Part shown: piece by piece, positions 1-9,822 of the stretch
How the letters are laid out: each line of letters starts with the position of its first letter
Position numbering within the stretch: the first letter of the stretch is position 1
Origin: Ligula intestinalis
Taxonomy: Eukaryota; Platyhelminthes; Cestoda; Diphyllobothriidea; Diphyllobothriidae
Assembly: GCA_036362985.1 (NCBI GenBank)
Contig: JAYGXS010000004.1
Location: 42,938,024 to 43,002,023 of the forward strand
Direction: 5' to 3'
Length of the DNA stretch: 64,000 bases
Program-made: the position numbers and the translations under genes
Notes under the pieces: model-generated
What the model was told of the DNA's origin: nothing
What the model saw: the letters and a program-made list of their open reading frames with translations, nothing else
Databases searched by the model: none

Positions 1-250
1 TTATGGTTGGATCTAGACATTCATTGAAAATCAAATGAAAAAGATGTGTCAGTAAATAGTATGCATCGGTCCAAAGACCCTCAAATAGAAGCCGGAACTA
101 CTCTGGTCGTAGGATGTGTCTGGAGAGAATTTTGCCTGCTGATAGCGTTTGTGGTACCGTCTGAGTAACGGCAAACCAAAGTTTAAGTTAAATCAGTCAG
201 TCCATCTGCATACTTAATAAAAGCGATGACTGTCTCCGTTATCCTTGGTC

Positions 251-410
251 GCAGGCGCCGCACACTAAGCGCTGTTCACGCGTGCTGGCCTGATTGCGGA
301 CAGGCCTGTCCATTCATCGATCATCTCCTCATTGGTGGCAGGCGCAGCACATGAATCGCTGTTCACGCGTGTCGGCCTGAATGCGGACAGGCCTGTCCAT
401 TCATCGATCA
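251..410. repeat. Tandem dimer, unit about 87 bp
   Basis: Two nearly identical units start at 251 and 338. Both contain GCTGTTCACGCGTG and end in GGACAGGCCTGTCCATTCAT. The GGACAGGCCTGTCC core is itself a perfect palindrome. No coding sequence is apparent. Confidence 0.8.
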
Positions 411-1175
411 GCCCGTATGATATCAATAACCAATGTGAATGAGAGATAGTACCTTCTGGAAAACGCTGAGCCATGCAGTCTCAACTCACAGGATGGATTA
501 CGGCAACCGTTTGGTTGCCCCAACTCTTCGCCTTCCAGGCATGCGGGAAGCTGACCCTTTAGATGAGTCTTATTTGCAGGTACCAGCTTCTTGTACGGAC
601 TCTGCCGTTGTTGCAGCAGTCATGTTTCGGAGACCTTAATACATCCACCTTTACCAAAGTGTTAAATGCACGAAGTCCTAAAGAGCTGAAGTGACTTTTC
701 GAAGTAGTCAGTCTTGAAATAATCGGTTTTATTCTTCATTCGCCGTTTCGGCCTCTTGGCGGATGTCCAGCAGGTTTTGTATTACCTCCATGGAGGTTGG
801 CTGAGCCGGCGCCTCTCCCTCGACTGAGTTCGGTATTGGGCAGTATCTAGTCGGTTAAGTTCAATGTGGCCCCTTACCTTGATTCTCCATTAGTGAATCG
901 CGCAGGATACTGCAAGCCTCAGAGTGGCCGAAATGCCTATGAGTGAACTCAGTATCTGAAAACCACGTTTCAGTCGTAAACTGTGAATTCGTTTCAAAGC
1001 AAACTAGACGCGCTCTGAATTTCACATTCCCGGGCTGCACACTATTCTATGTGATCGGACCAAATTGTATGCTATTATACTACTCGTAATTATTGAGTAG
1101 TCATGCAAATTTACTCTGTTCGACTACCTGACGTCTTTTCGACTCCAATTATTGATTTGAAATGAAACAAACAGG
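411..1175. other. Unassigned intergenic sequence
   Basis: No splice-supported exon, repeat or RNA gene was recognised. Short open frames here have no supporting features. Confidence 0.5.
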
Positions 1176-1180
1176 GATAA

Positions 1181-1325
1181 AGGATACCAGAATGGCCATT
1201 CCTGACTTATCGGCCGTAATCTGCCAGCTATACCCAATCCCAGGTGTAGATCACCCAGGATTCGAACCAAAGACCTTTGGCCATTGAGTGGAACACTCTA
1301 CTATCGCACCGCGGGCTCGTTGTTT
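1181..1325 (-). repeat. tRNA-like repeat, family A (degenerate copy)
   Basis: On the minus strand the copy has a B-box-like GGTTCGAATCC and a degenerate A-box region (1255-1318). It is joined to a body containing GAATGGCCATTCCTGACTTA on the plus strand, shared with copies at 18210, 52014 and 60286. Confidence 0.6.
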
Positions 1326-1540
1326 TGTCATTTGCGATCGGGAATGTGGTGATGGCACTTCAAAAAGTGGCTATACGGCTGCCTGCGCGGACTCTGTAGT
1401 GAGCTCTAGGGCACAAAGGGGCATTCTTTTTCCTTAACTAGATCGGCGAGCCCTCTACGATCATTATTCATTGATTGCCAGGCAAGGTAAAAAACCTCTC
1501 ATTTTAAATTTGTCTCCTATACTGATGCACTTCCTAACCA

Positions 1541-1893
1541 TATAACGACACTTCAGAACGGTCAATCAATTTTCTGATCGCCTTCTTAACGGGGCTGCTC
1601 ATGTACTTCAATCTGGAGTAATGGCTGCGAAGTCTTCTCGTACAATACGCCGAAGTTTCCGACATATGTCTTGCCGTACATCGGCATATCAGCACTCTGT
1701 ACCCCATTCATAGCGCGCTACCTCACGTGTAAAGAAACTGAAATCCGAAAGGTGAACTTAGACTCATCTCCACTGTCGACGGGGATTTCATTTCAACTCC
1801 TAGATTTTGACTATTTCATTATCTTTTCCCTTGGTCTCAGTGACTGCAGCCATTTTGCTGTAAATTTTGGATATTTACCTTCAAAATAAAGCG
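1541..1893 (+). pseudogene. 5'-truncated CR1/L2-like retrotransposon 3' end
   Basis: From about 1541 it matches the 3' end of the larger copy ending near 54690. The shared peptide starts MAAKSSRT and contains FRHM and CRTSAY, followed by a similar 3' UTR and an AATAAAG end. Only the last 45 or so codons remain, with frame breaks. This is typical of incomplete target-primed reverse transcription. Confidence 0.75.
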
Positions 1894-1914
1894 TATATCT
1901 ATCTCTCTCCCGTT

Positions 1915-1978
1915 GTTACTAGTGAGGATCCCAAAGGCGTTTGCCCATCTTTCCCTCAATAAAATTGAACTGAATTTT
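1915..1978 (+). repeat. 3' tail of a second non-LTR element
   Basis: CTTTCCCTCAATAAAATTGA followed by ACTGAA lies just after the CR1/L2 fragment. The same tail ends the LINE fragment at 8605 (CCTTTCCCTCAATAAACTGA), so it is probably a retroelement 3' terminus. Confidence 0.5.
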
Positions 1979-4039
1979 ATCCTTGAGTTGCCTCCGTCTA
2001 CTATACTTGTGTGTACCTGCCTCGACACTGGTTATATCCCCCAGTCATATGTTAGGAAAGGAAGGCAGACAGGATAGCAGAGAATAGTTTACTGTCATCA
2101 TTTCTGCTTGCACATCAACTCTGTCTTCCGAGTGTCCGGCAGCTTGTCCTATATCCATCAGCAGCGCGTGTTCAGTCGTCGGTCTCGTCAGCAGAGTCTC
2201 GTCTAGGGCAACAGAGTGTCGTGTCATAGCAATGGAGTCTCGCCTCCTGTCGTTGGCAGCCTATTTAAGGACCAACGGCCTTTGTTCACCATTGGTCCCT
2301 CTGCGAGTGGCCCATGCCAGTAGGCATCGTGCAGCGACCTCAGTGTGCGCGCGCATGTGCATGCGTCCTTTCGTGGCCCCTTTTCATGCGTGACCTCAGA
2401 ACCCGGCCGGTGGTTGTCCCTGTGGCCTCGCATGTCCGCCCTTAAAGGTCGCGCGTCTTGGCCCGTTCTGCATGCACCCACTGGCCTGTGACTTCCTTTG
2501 TTTTCGTAGCCTCAGGATGGCCCGAGTGATGACTCGCGTGCTGGACCGGCCCAAAATTACTCCCCGAAGGCCAAACTGCTAGCCGGTCTCTTCAGTGCGT
2601 GTTGCAAACTGGCAGCTCGAGTGTAGCTCCTGATTTGCACATTTTTGCTAGTGTAGGCAGGTTTGCCGTCTTCGTCCGTTTGTCCCCAGCGCAGTATACA
2701 ATTATCGTACCGGAACTGACACTTTTTTTCGGGCTGACCCGTGCAATACATCCGAAAGAGTCTATCAACTGATTTCGATCACTAACACTGTGACTTAACT
2801 GCGGGACCTTCGAGCATTGAGTGGAACGCTGTAGTAATGGGCCACGGGCCTGTTGTTCCATCACTTGAAATCGGTGAACGGGCTAACTACATCTGCGGAT
2901 GCCAATTGTTTAGTCTGTCAGTCATGCTAACACAGTGAATCTGTGGTGACTCACTCTACATAAGTAGGCGTTTCCGAAGGCCCACTGCTGCTAACGCGTG
3001 CTCTGCACTGAAGGCGGCCCCTGCAACAGCTAATCACAGATACCGCAACGGCTGCTTTCTCCCGGCGTCGAATAATACGTATGTTCGCCTTCATCGATGC
3101 AGTCTGTCCGGCCAATAACCTTCAAGGCAACCAGACAATGCCCATTCTCGTTGCCGCTGGCATGCCTGCTGCTAAAAACCTACTTGTACTCGACCGGCTC
3201 TCCTGGCCAGTTGTATGCTCTCCAAGTCAAATATCTTTCCATCTATCCTTCGTTCCTCTGTTTACACACTATACTGTTCCTACTACACTGGCCTCTACAG
3301 ACTTCTTCTCTACTAAGCGACCGTGGTCTGAAGATCGCAGTTGCAAGGGTTGAACTCACTTAACCCCTTGCGATAAATCTGCCAGGACGGCCCGGAATAC
3401 GACGCACCATATTTTTCGCCCGGCTATTACGCCTGACAATAATCGTCAACCCGCAGAGTAGTCTGTCTTCGAAAGCCCGCGCGTGAGTCATCAATTAGCG
3501 CGCTGCCGAGCTAAGCGCGACCTTTGGGGGCCGACCACACGCTTGGGTCTGCTCAGTAGGAACACGCAGATCTGGCAAAGGGCATCCCTCTTAAGTACGA
3601 TATCACGGGCAGAACGATGAAGATGTGACGAGCACACACCCACAATAACCATTTTATCCGCTATCCTCTCCGTCTTCGATTTCACACAGTGCATGGCACC
3701 ATAATACGAGGGCTATGACAGGGGCTAAACCTTGTTTGTTTCGCGGTGCGCCGTAGGGGTCCTTTAGTCTGGGCTTGTACAGGTCGAAACTAATTGGTTC
3801 ACCGGGTTTGGATCTGATTACCTAAAAACTTTGCTTCGTTCCATACGTCAAGGACTAAGTAGACCTTACCATTAATGAATACTAGCCAGGTGCGCAGAGC
3901 GATGAAAGACCAGTCGCCACAAGGGACGTCTAAGTTCCCACATCATCTAACACGGAACATCTCAACAGGTAGTGTACGTCCAACTTCTAACCCAAACATT
4001 AGAAGGCATAACTAACAAAGGGCGTAGCTTAGTGCAGTA
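1979..4039. other. Unassigned intergenic sequence
   Basis: Mostly unrecognised. A partial family A tRNA-like piece lies near 2810-2880 (CATTGAGTGGAACGC, CCACGGGCCTG). Several short minus-strand frames have no splice or homology support. Confidence 0.45.
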
Positions 4040-4200
4040 GGCTGAGCGGGCAAATCGACCAGTGTGATTAAATGCACGGCTCTCAGCGTGCCTTCGTAGC
4101 TCAATTGGTAGAGCGTTGGCTGTATATAAGCCTTCCCTGTTGATGTAGGTTCGGATCGCACCCAGGCCACACGTTTTTCACAGTTTAATCGATTGAATTA
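4040..4200 (+). repeat. tRNA-like repeat, family B
   Basis: It has an A box (TAGCTCAATTGGTAGAGC) and a B-box-like GGTTCGGATCGC in an imperfect cloverleaf at about 4086-4173. The acceptor ends GTGCCT/AGGCCAC pair. Upstream CAGTGTGATTAAAT and downstream TTTTTCACA are shared with the copies at 21205 and 29031. The extended middle arm makes a functional tRNA unlikely. Confidence 0.6.
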
Positions 4201-5106
4201 TCCAAATCTGTCAAACTCCCCTAATAAAAGCATAGCGTTGCACAATGTTGGCAACTGTAAAAATTAAAAGTCAGCACTATTGTCTAGATGTTTAAGATCA
4301 ATTTATCAAATGACCAACACGGATACTAGCTAACCAACTAACTGATGAACCAAACTCTCATACCCACGAAGTGCAGCCAAGTAAATTCAGAAACAGTTAT
4401 TTCTGGACTAATGACTGATACTCGCGCTTCAGGCATTGCGGTGACCTCTGACTATTAAATTTTACTATGGATTGCTACATCTCGAGACTTTTAACTGAGT
4501 TTAGCAATCCAGAACCGTAAAGTTGGCTTAAAACCCTCGGAAGGAACTCTAAAACCCCCTGCCTAAGATACTTTAATTTAAGGTTTCTTAGGTACGTATA
4601 TATTTGGCAGTACCAGAAGCCGTACACGAACACCAAGGTGTCCCATCCATGTATCAAAGCCTCCACAATTACTCCAAGTAAGTGCAGACATACACTGGAG
4701 CATTAAATGTCCACCAGGTATCTCAGTTGGGAGGTCCTGATCAGTCTTTTTTGCTTTGGGATAGACGCATGAGTGAGCAATAATCGGGTTACCAATGAAG
4801 ACAGGGGGAGGGGCTCAATGAGTCAATTTTCCGTCCCAAAGTCAGGCCGGCTCAGTCAGCAACATTCACAAGTGCGCTTGTGGTTGCCGCTAAAATAATT
4901 AATTTCAGTTTCATGTTCGCGGACCCCAAAAGTGCTCGCAAGTTATTCTACCACAATGAAAAAGAAAGTAGAAGCCCAACTGAAAAATGGTTCAAGACCT
5001 CTAAAACGTGTAATGAGATGTATTCAAAAGAACGCATGCAGGTAGGTAGTGTGGGGGCGGGACGGGTGGGGTGGGGGTGCGAGGAAGCGGGGTGGCGGAC
5101 ACTCGG
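4201..5106. other. Region downstream of the KASH-like gene
   Basis: This holds the presumed 3' UTR of the minus-strand gene and unassigned sequence. No clear AATAAA was seen on the minus strand, so the transcript end is undefined. The 5040-5110 part is GC-rich. Confidence 0.4.
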
Positions 5107-5631
5107 TCAAATTAAACGGGGTCCCTGCGACGCTGGCGGGGGAAATAAAAAGCTCGAGGTCAACCCAGAAAACAGCGACTGGCCACTGCAGGTTTGGCCT
5201 GCCAGGTGGCGCCTAAAGAAAAAACATATCAGGGGGAGGAGAATGAGAAGGCAGAAGAGGAGGATGGATCGCCGGGGCCTCCAGAAACCAGTACTGCGTT
5301 CAAGGACTTGTGGAGAACAGGCGATGAGTGGGTGGATCGAGGAGGCGGCGGAGATGGAGAAGGTCCGGCTGCACATTGATGGTGGTGAGGAGTGTTCACG
5401 GCTGCGGCCGCGGAGACGTGGGCTCGACAGGCTTCGGCTGAGCAGAGCCTGGCAGAGGCCCAGCATTGCGTCACCCATCTGCCGCCTAATACGTTCGCTC
5501 TCGTCGCGAATGTCTGCTGGTGGTTCGGAGGCGTACTCCGGCTGTGGCTGCTCTCCATCATCGGGACACTGCCGCTGCCGCCGGCAGAGTTGAGCTTGGG
5601 CGCTAATTAGACAGGCAGACTCCAGCATCGT
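5107..5631 (-). CDS. Exon 12 (terminal): helix, Ser-rich linker and KASH-like membrane tail
   Basis: The acceptor ctctgtctttgcag precedes 5631 and the frame enters in phase 0 from exon 11. The exon encodes 174 residues and a TGA at 5107-5109. Residues 41-65 are charged and helical (DIRDESERIRRQMG...), and 66-118 are Ser/Arg-rich. A basic flank (WRPRR) is followed by ILLFCLLILLPLICFFF at 123-139, the only strong membrane segment. The tail after it is 35 residues, with Cys at 148, Phe six residues later and FPPPA at 163-167. KASH peptides of nesprins have the same order: basic patch, membrane helix, a short luminal tail with a SUN-bonding Cys, and a terminal PPPx. Here seven residues follow PPPA, so the terminus is not canonical. 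I saw no clear AATAAA downstream. Tail anchor: confident. KASH homology: moderate. Confidence 0.75.
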   Translation of the reverse strand, partial: TMLESACLISAQAQLCRRQRQCPDDGEQPQPEYASEPPADIRDESERIRRQMGDAMLGLCQALLSRSLSSPRLRGRSREHSSPPSMCSRTFSISAASSIHPLIACSPQVLERSTGFWRPRRSILLFCLLILLPLICFFFRRHLAGQTCSGQSLFSGLTSSFLFPPPASQGPRLI

Positions 5632-5802
5632 CTGCAAAGACAGAGGTAATTAGATAAATACACAAAAAGTACAATCAATATCATGTTCATGCAGGCTATT
5701 GGTCACGAGCGTCGCGCTTAGGAGCCACAACTTCACTTTTAACGAGTGCTACGAGAAGACACTATCGAAAATTAGGTGCTGTAGCGACAACACAAGTATC
5801 CC

Positions 5803-5945
5803 GAAATCACAAGTCAGGGAAGGCGAAATGAAATCGAACAGCTTTACAGTGCTAAAGTAGTCCTATAATAGCTGCTCCAAGCGCCGCGTACAAAGGCCAA
5901 TCGAGTCGGTGAATAATTGTACTGTTGTGTAGCCTAGCCTGCAAC
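5803..5945. repeat. Dispersed repeat, pair with 43488-43640
   Basis: TCACAAGTCAGGGAAGGCGA and CAAGCGCCGCGTACA...CCAATCGAG recur at 43488-43640 with about 80 percent identity by eye. The function is unknown. Confidence 0.6.
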
Positions 5946-6220
5946 CAATCAAATGAAGCGGAAGTATCGATTGACTTCAAGCTTACACGCTTACCAAGCG
6001 GCGAGTCAATCGATAAAGTTAGGATGGCCAATAACACGCGGAGTGGATAATTTGTCACATGTGAGTGTAAGTCATGGCAGACGAGGGTAGGATGAGTCAG
6101 CGCCGTTGCACTGCGCGGCAGACTCCTACAACACCTCTATAGACAAGTAGGAGTGTCGATGGCGATCAGTTTTTCTGGTTTCCATATTGGAAGATAGGGT
6201 CACAACAAACCTTACTGTTC

Positions 6221-6399
6221 AGAAGAAGAAGATACGACCACTGGAGGAAGAGTTTTATTTTCCTGACGTTTCGGATTTCGTGGGGACTTCCTATCTGCGC
6301 ATGACTCAGACTATCCCACTTATGATTAAGGATTCCCGACGGAATCCGATACGTCAGGAAAATAAAACTCTTCTGCAAGTGATCGCATCTTCTTCTTCT
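6221..6399. mobile_element. Foldback MITE with about 55-bp inverted arms
   Basis: The left arm starts AGAAGAAGAAGATACGACCA and runs through AGTTTTATTTTCCTGACGT. The right arm is its imperfect reverse complement and ends TCTTCTTCT. The centre is about 70 bp with no coding capacity. CAAACCTTACTGT occurs on both sides (6207-6219 and 6438-6450), though 12 and 38 bases away from the arms. Single arms of the same family occur at 6561, 9668, 16199, 30093, 35919 and 46255. Confidence 0.75.
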
Positions 6400-6560
6400 G
6401 AAATGCTTCCAGGAACTCGCATATTCACTTCTATTAGCAAACCTTACTGTGGTATATAGGCGCTCACCGAATAGTTATGGGACTCATTCTCGAGTCGCGC
6501 GAGCAACCGCACAGCGGCTAATAATGCATTCCGAATGGCATTACCAACAAAGGCAGGGGA

Positions 6561-6639
6561 AGTAGAAGACGACTCGATCGCTGGGACAATATGTTTATTC
6601 GTCTGACGTTTCGAAATCCGTCGCGGATTCATCTTCAGA
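6561..6639. repeat. Solo arm of the foldback MITE family
   Basis: It contains CGATCGCTGGGACAATATG, TTTATTCGTCTGACGTTTCG and AATCCGTCGCGGATTC, the family arm in one orientation. No partner arm was found. Confidence 0.65.
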
Positions 6640-7634
6640 TACATACTCACAGAAGAGTAGCAGAAACAGTTTGTGTGCACGGGGTTTTGCCGTAAAATTT
6701 AAACGTACAGAGTACGTTGATTCGTTGTGTCAGTAATGACCATCTGGCCCTGCGGTGTTGGCATAGGATGATGTGGTGGCCTGTCTGTTCCCCGAGCGGT
6801 GACTTGCTTTGGCCAAATTTAGTCTCAGGACCGAATATAGATTAGGTAGATCGTTGCACTTGTTGATGGATTGGGGGGCCCGTGAACCATGACTCAAGTA
6901 ATTCTCGGCTCACTCGATTGTCACCTTGCGAGAATTTCGACCTCATAAAATTTGAATGTGTGGCTGGGTCTCGTCGAATGAACCGCAACCTGAGAATTGA
7001 CATCATTTTACCGACGGAAGAGTTTATTTTCAGAACTAGGACCAACCAGACGTCGGCTGGCGGACTATATCTTGTGTGCAAAATGTATCTAAACTCATCG
7101 AACGAGAATTAAAAAGACAATAGATGCATACAGTACACAGAGTTACAACTACTTTGGGCACCCAGCTCTTACACCTTATAGACAGGATTGGTTATTACAA
7201 TAGAAGTAAAATTGTCTGCAAAAACGAGTGTAAACGTTTTTTGCATGTGCGTGCCCAAACCACCTCAGTCGCATTTATTGGAATATCTTCACTATGCTGT
7301 CGCAGCAATTACATACTGTCTCATTTTAGACGAAGTCGTTGTACTTCACTCGGAGAATGGTCCTCAAGTAGCGATGGTCAAATAACCCCTGCCTTCACTC
7401 ATATTCAATGCACAAAGTCCAATATTCACATCAATAGAGGACCAACCGGACAGATGCGGAGTACAAACGGATCTCCGTGGCGACGGAGATGACGCGTCAG
7501 ATCTCTGGGCGCTGTCGAAAGATTGAGAAGACCCGGCGAGCAACATAGGTTCAGTAAAATGTCGTCATTACCCTGTTCACGCGGCAGCATCTTCGTTCCG
7601 ATATATTTTTAGCCGTCTACTTTTTTTTAAGTTG

Positions 7635-8045
7635 ACGGCCATTAATCCTCAGGGGGTGCCTTCTCCTTGTCAGGGATGCAACTTAAGAACAAGTTGGTTT
7701 TCCCAGTATTTATGGACAAGCCAAGTGACATAGCCACCTCATTCACACGTGACACTACTGTAGATCACCAAAACTTGAGGCTAGCAGGAAGATATCATCA
7801 GCGTCGTCGAGATCAGTCAACCGGCGTCCGGGTCTAAGTTCAACACTGTCCTCTTTATATAGGGTCTTCCCGAGAATCCAGTCAATGGTGTAGTTAAACA
7901 GAATGCGCGACAGGCCGAAGCCTTATCGAACAACGGACCGGAAATCAAACGGTTAGGAGAGATTGCTGTGGACCAGAACTCGCGCGGTAGCGGAGTGATA
8001 ATAGGCCCTGATCATAGAAATAATTTTGGTCGGTACTCTAAGTAG
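7635..8045 (-). pseudogene. RTE-like reverse transcriptase fragment
   Basis: Translated on the minus strand with frame breaks, it gives FNYTIDWILGKTLY, then GRRLTDLDDADDIFLLASSF, then VNE and SLGLSINTGKT-like residues. These are typical of RTE-type reverse transcriptases near the catalytic (Y/D)ADD motif. Stops and a frameshift after the motif make it dead. It lies in the same strand sense as the host gene, in intron 11. Confidence 0.7.
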
Positions 8046-8214
8046 TTCAATTATCCGCCACAGCAGCGGCACAGACGACAAAGCAGACGGCCTTCGGTTA
8101 CTGACTCACTGTCACGATGCAGTAAGATGTTTGACTGATTGCTGTAATATAACACATAATTCCAAATGGTAGTGAGGACAGTGAATGTTCTTCAAGAACT
8201 ACCAGAACAAAGGG

Positions 8215-8605
8215 ACTTTTGTAAGTTTTGAAAATTCTCATTTCTAGTCTCCTTCAGATGACGCCTCATGTAAGGTTGTCCGCTCCACTTGTGTTAATTC
8301 ATTTAAGAGTAGACTGGACATGCATCAAGCACAAACGCAAATTACGTAAAAACTACTGCATCACATTGCAATGAACTACTTGGTTTACCACATATACTGC
8401 ATCAAATTATGCTACTCGTGAGTTGCGAGCAGTCATATTTTGTCTGTCATATTATGTCAAGATTTCACTCTGGTGCCTTCCCGGAACATCTCATTGACGT
8501 AAATTTTAAATTTTTCTTTGTATCCATTTATTTCCTAGTATCTTGTTACTAACAGGGAGTTAAAAGGCGTTCGCATACCTTTCCCTCAATAAACTGAACT
8601 GAACA
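8215..8605 (+). pseudogene. Non-LTR retrotransposon 3' end
   Basis: A short piece reads VNSFKSRLDMHQ, a common C-terminal motif of jockey/CR1-type proteins. The fragment ends CCCTCAATAAACTGAACTGA, the tail also present at 1915-1978. The rest is too decayed to assign. Confidence 0.5.
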
Positions 8606-8701
8606 GGGGAGAACAACATAACCTCCAAACTTCATGCAGCTTATAATACGTCAAGAAATGCAGGAAAAAAAGGGAAATAGGTGATAATCACGTGGCATTA
8701 C

Positions 8702-9035
8702 TTGTAAACGCTGTAGGAGATAGGGTGCCATGGACAGGAGAGTGGAATCGCTGGCCATCGCTCCAGCTAGGACTGGCAGTGAAGCGCTTCGCCGTCGTCG
8801 ACGCAAACCACTGGATCCGGTTCCTGGCTCGACGCAGCGCCAGCCCCTCATGGTCTGCTGTTGGGATTTTCTCTGTCTGCACAGGAGGTCAAAAATGAGT
8901 CTGTGTGACTCTTTGAGGGCCGGCCCCGCCAGCTCAGCCGTCTCTCGCAACTGAACTCGCGCATCGTGCTCCGCGAGGTTCATCAAGTCAAGCCAACGCA
9001 ACTGACAGTTGAGTTCACGTTCCACCGCGGTTCGC
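8702..9035 (-). CDS. Exon 11: long helical, spectrin-like segment then Arg/Ser-rich stretch
   Basis: The acceptor is ctaaactttgcctttag and the donor CAA|GTAATG. The first base G completes the AG left by exon 10 (AGG, Arg). The 334-nt exon ends in phase 0. It encodes a charged helical run (ELNCQLRWLDLMNLAEHDAR, then RETAELAGPALKESHRLIFD) with the spaced Leu and Trp of a spectrin-repeat helix. A short Gly/Arg-rich piece (SSGLRRRRRSASL) follows, then a final amphipathic stretch ending SMAPYLLQRLQ. It lies between the coiled region of exon 10 and the membrane exon 12. The plus-strand reading across the same bases has no matching splice signals. Confidence 0.78.
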
Positions 9036-9520
9036 CTAAAGGCAAAGTTTAGATAAGTTGCATGTTAGAATGAAACACGCGACGACTTAAATTCGTGAAC
9101 TTATGAGGTTTCTGGTTGCGGAGACGGGACCCCTCGTGCAGTCACAGTCGTTAATGAAAAGAGCAAGCCAGCTGGGACAAACCACCCACGCCGTGCTTCG
9201 GACAAAAGTGACGACTGCCCACACAGCGTGGTAGGTGACCGCAGTCTAGAAGTTACCAGAATGCACGCCCGCTCGCACGCCATACACCACGAATGTTCCA
9301 GAAAGACTAGAACCTATAGATAAGCCGGTGTGGACAAGCTAAAGAACCCCGCAAATCCGGCTGTCTTTGTGTGGTTTTGAATGAAGCCATTGCCACCAGA
9401 ACTACTCTGTTGCCCCCTTCGGCCTACTGGTCGGGCTATAAAATTTCCAAATGCCGACCAAATCCGGTCTTCGTGGATGAAAAGCCAAATTAAAAAGACA
9501 GCGTTAAGTGGTCTAGGAGT

Positions 9521-9541
9521 CTCTCTCTCTCTCTCTCTCTC
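9521..9541. repeat. (TC)n microsatellite
   Basis: A pure run of about ten TC repeats in intron 10. Confidence 0.9.
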
Positions 9542-9667
9542 GCTCACCGACGATTGAAGCAAATTACATGTGGATTCGATTATTCGCGCCTGGGCTGCGT
9601 CTAAGACACGCGAATAACATACCTGATTTTACAGCCCGTGGCTTCGTATACGGCAGACAGGCAATCC

Positions 9668-9822
9668 TCGGATGACGAATCCGCGGCGGATCTCGAAAAG
9701 TCAGGCAAATAAAAGTATTGTCCCAGCGATCGAGTAGTCTTCCTCTCGATCCTAAGGAGAGACTTGCTGTGTGTGTCGTAGCCCATAGTTGGATCAGGAA
9801 TCCCCGCCGGAATCCAAACTGG
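9668..9822. repeat. Two adjoining foldback MITE arm pieces
   Basis: 9668-9745 holds GAATCCGCGGCGGATC, GTCAGGCAAATAAAAG and TGTCCCAGCGATCG. 9795-9822 holds GGAATCCCCGCCGGAATCC, the inner part of another arm. The second piece forms the end of the adjacent reverse transcriptase frame. Confidence 0.6.

Noticed and set aside
251..410. CRISPR-like repeat array
   Set aside because: Only two units, no spacer pattern, and a eukaryotic setting.
5107..5637. Overlapping plus-strand frames (for example 4880-5593) as a gene
   Set aside because: They are shadows of exon 12. The minus strand has the splice acceptor, phase fit and membrane tail; the plus strand has no supporting signals.
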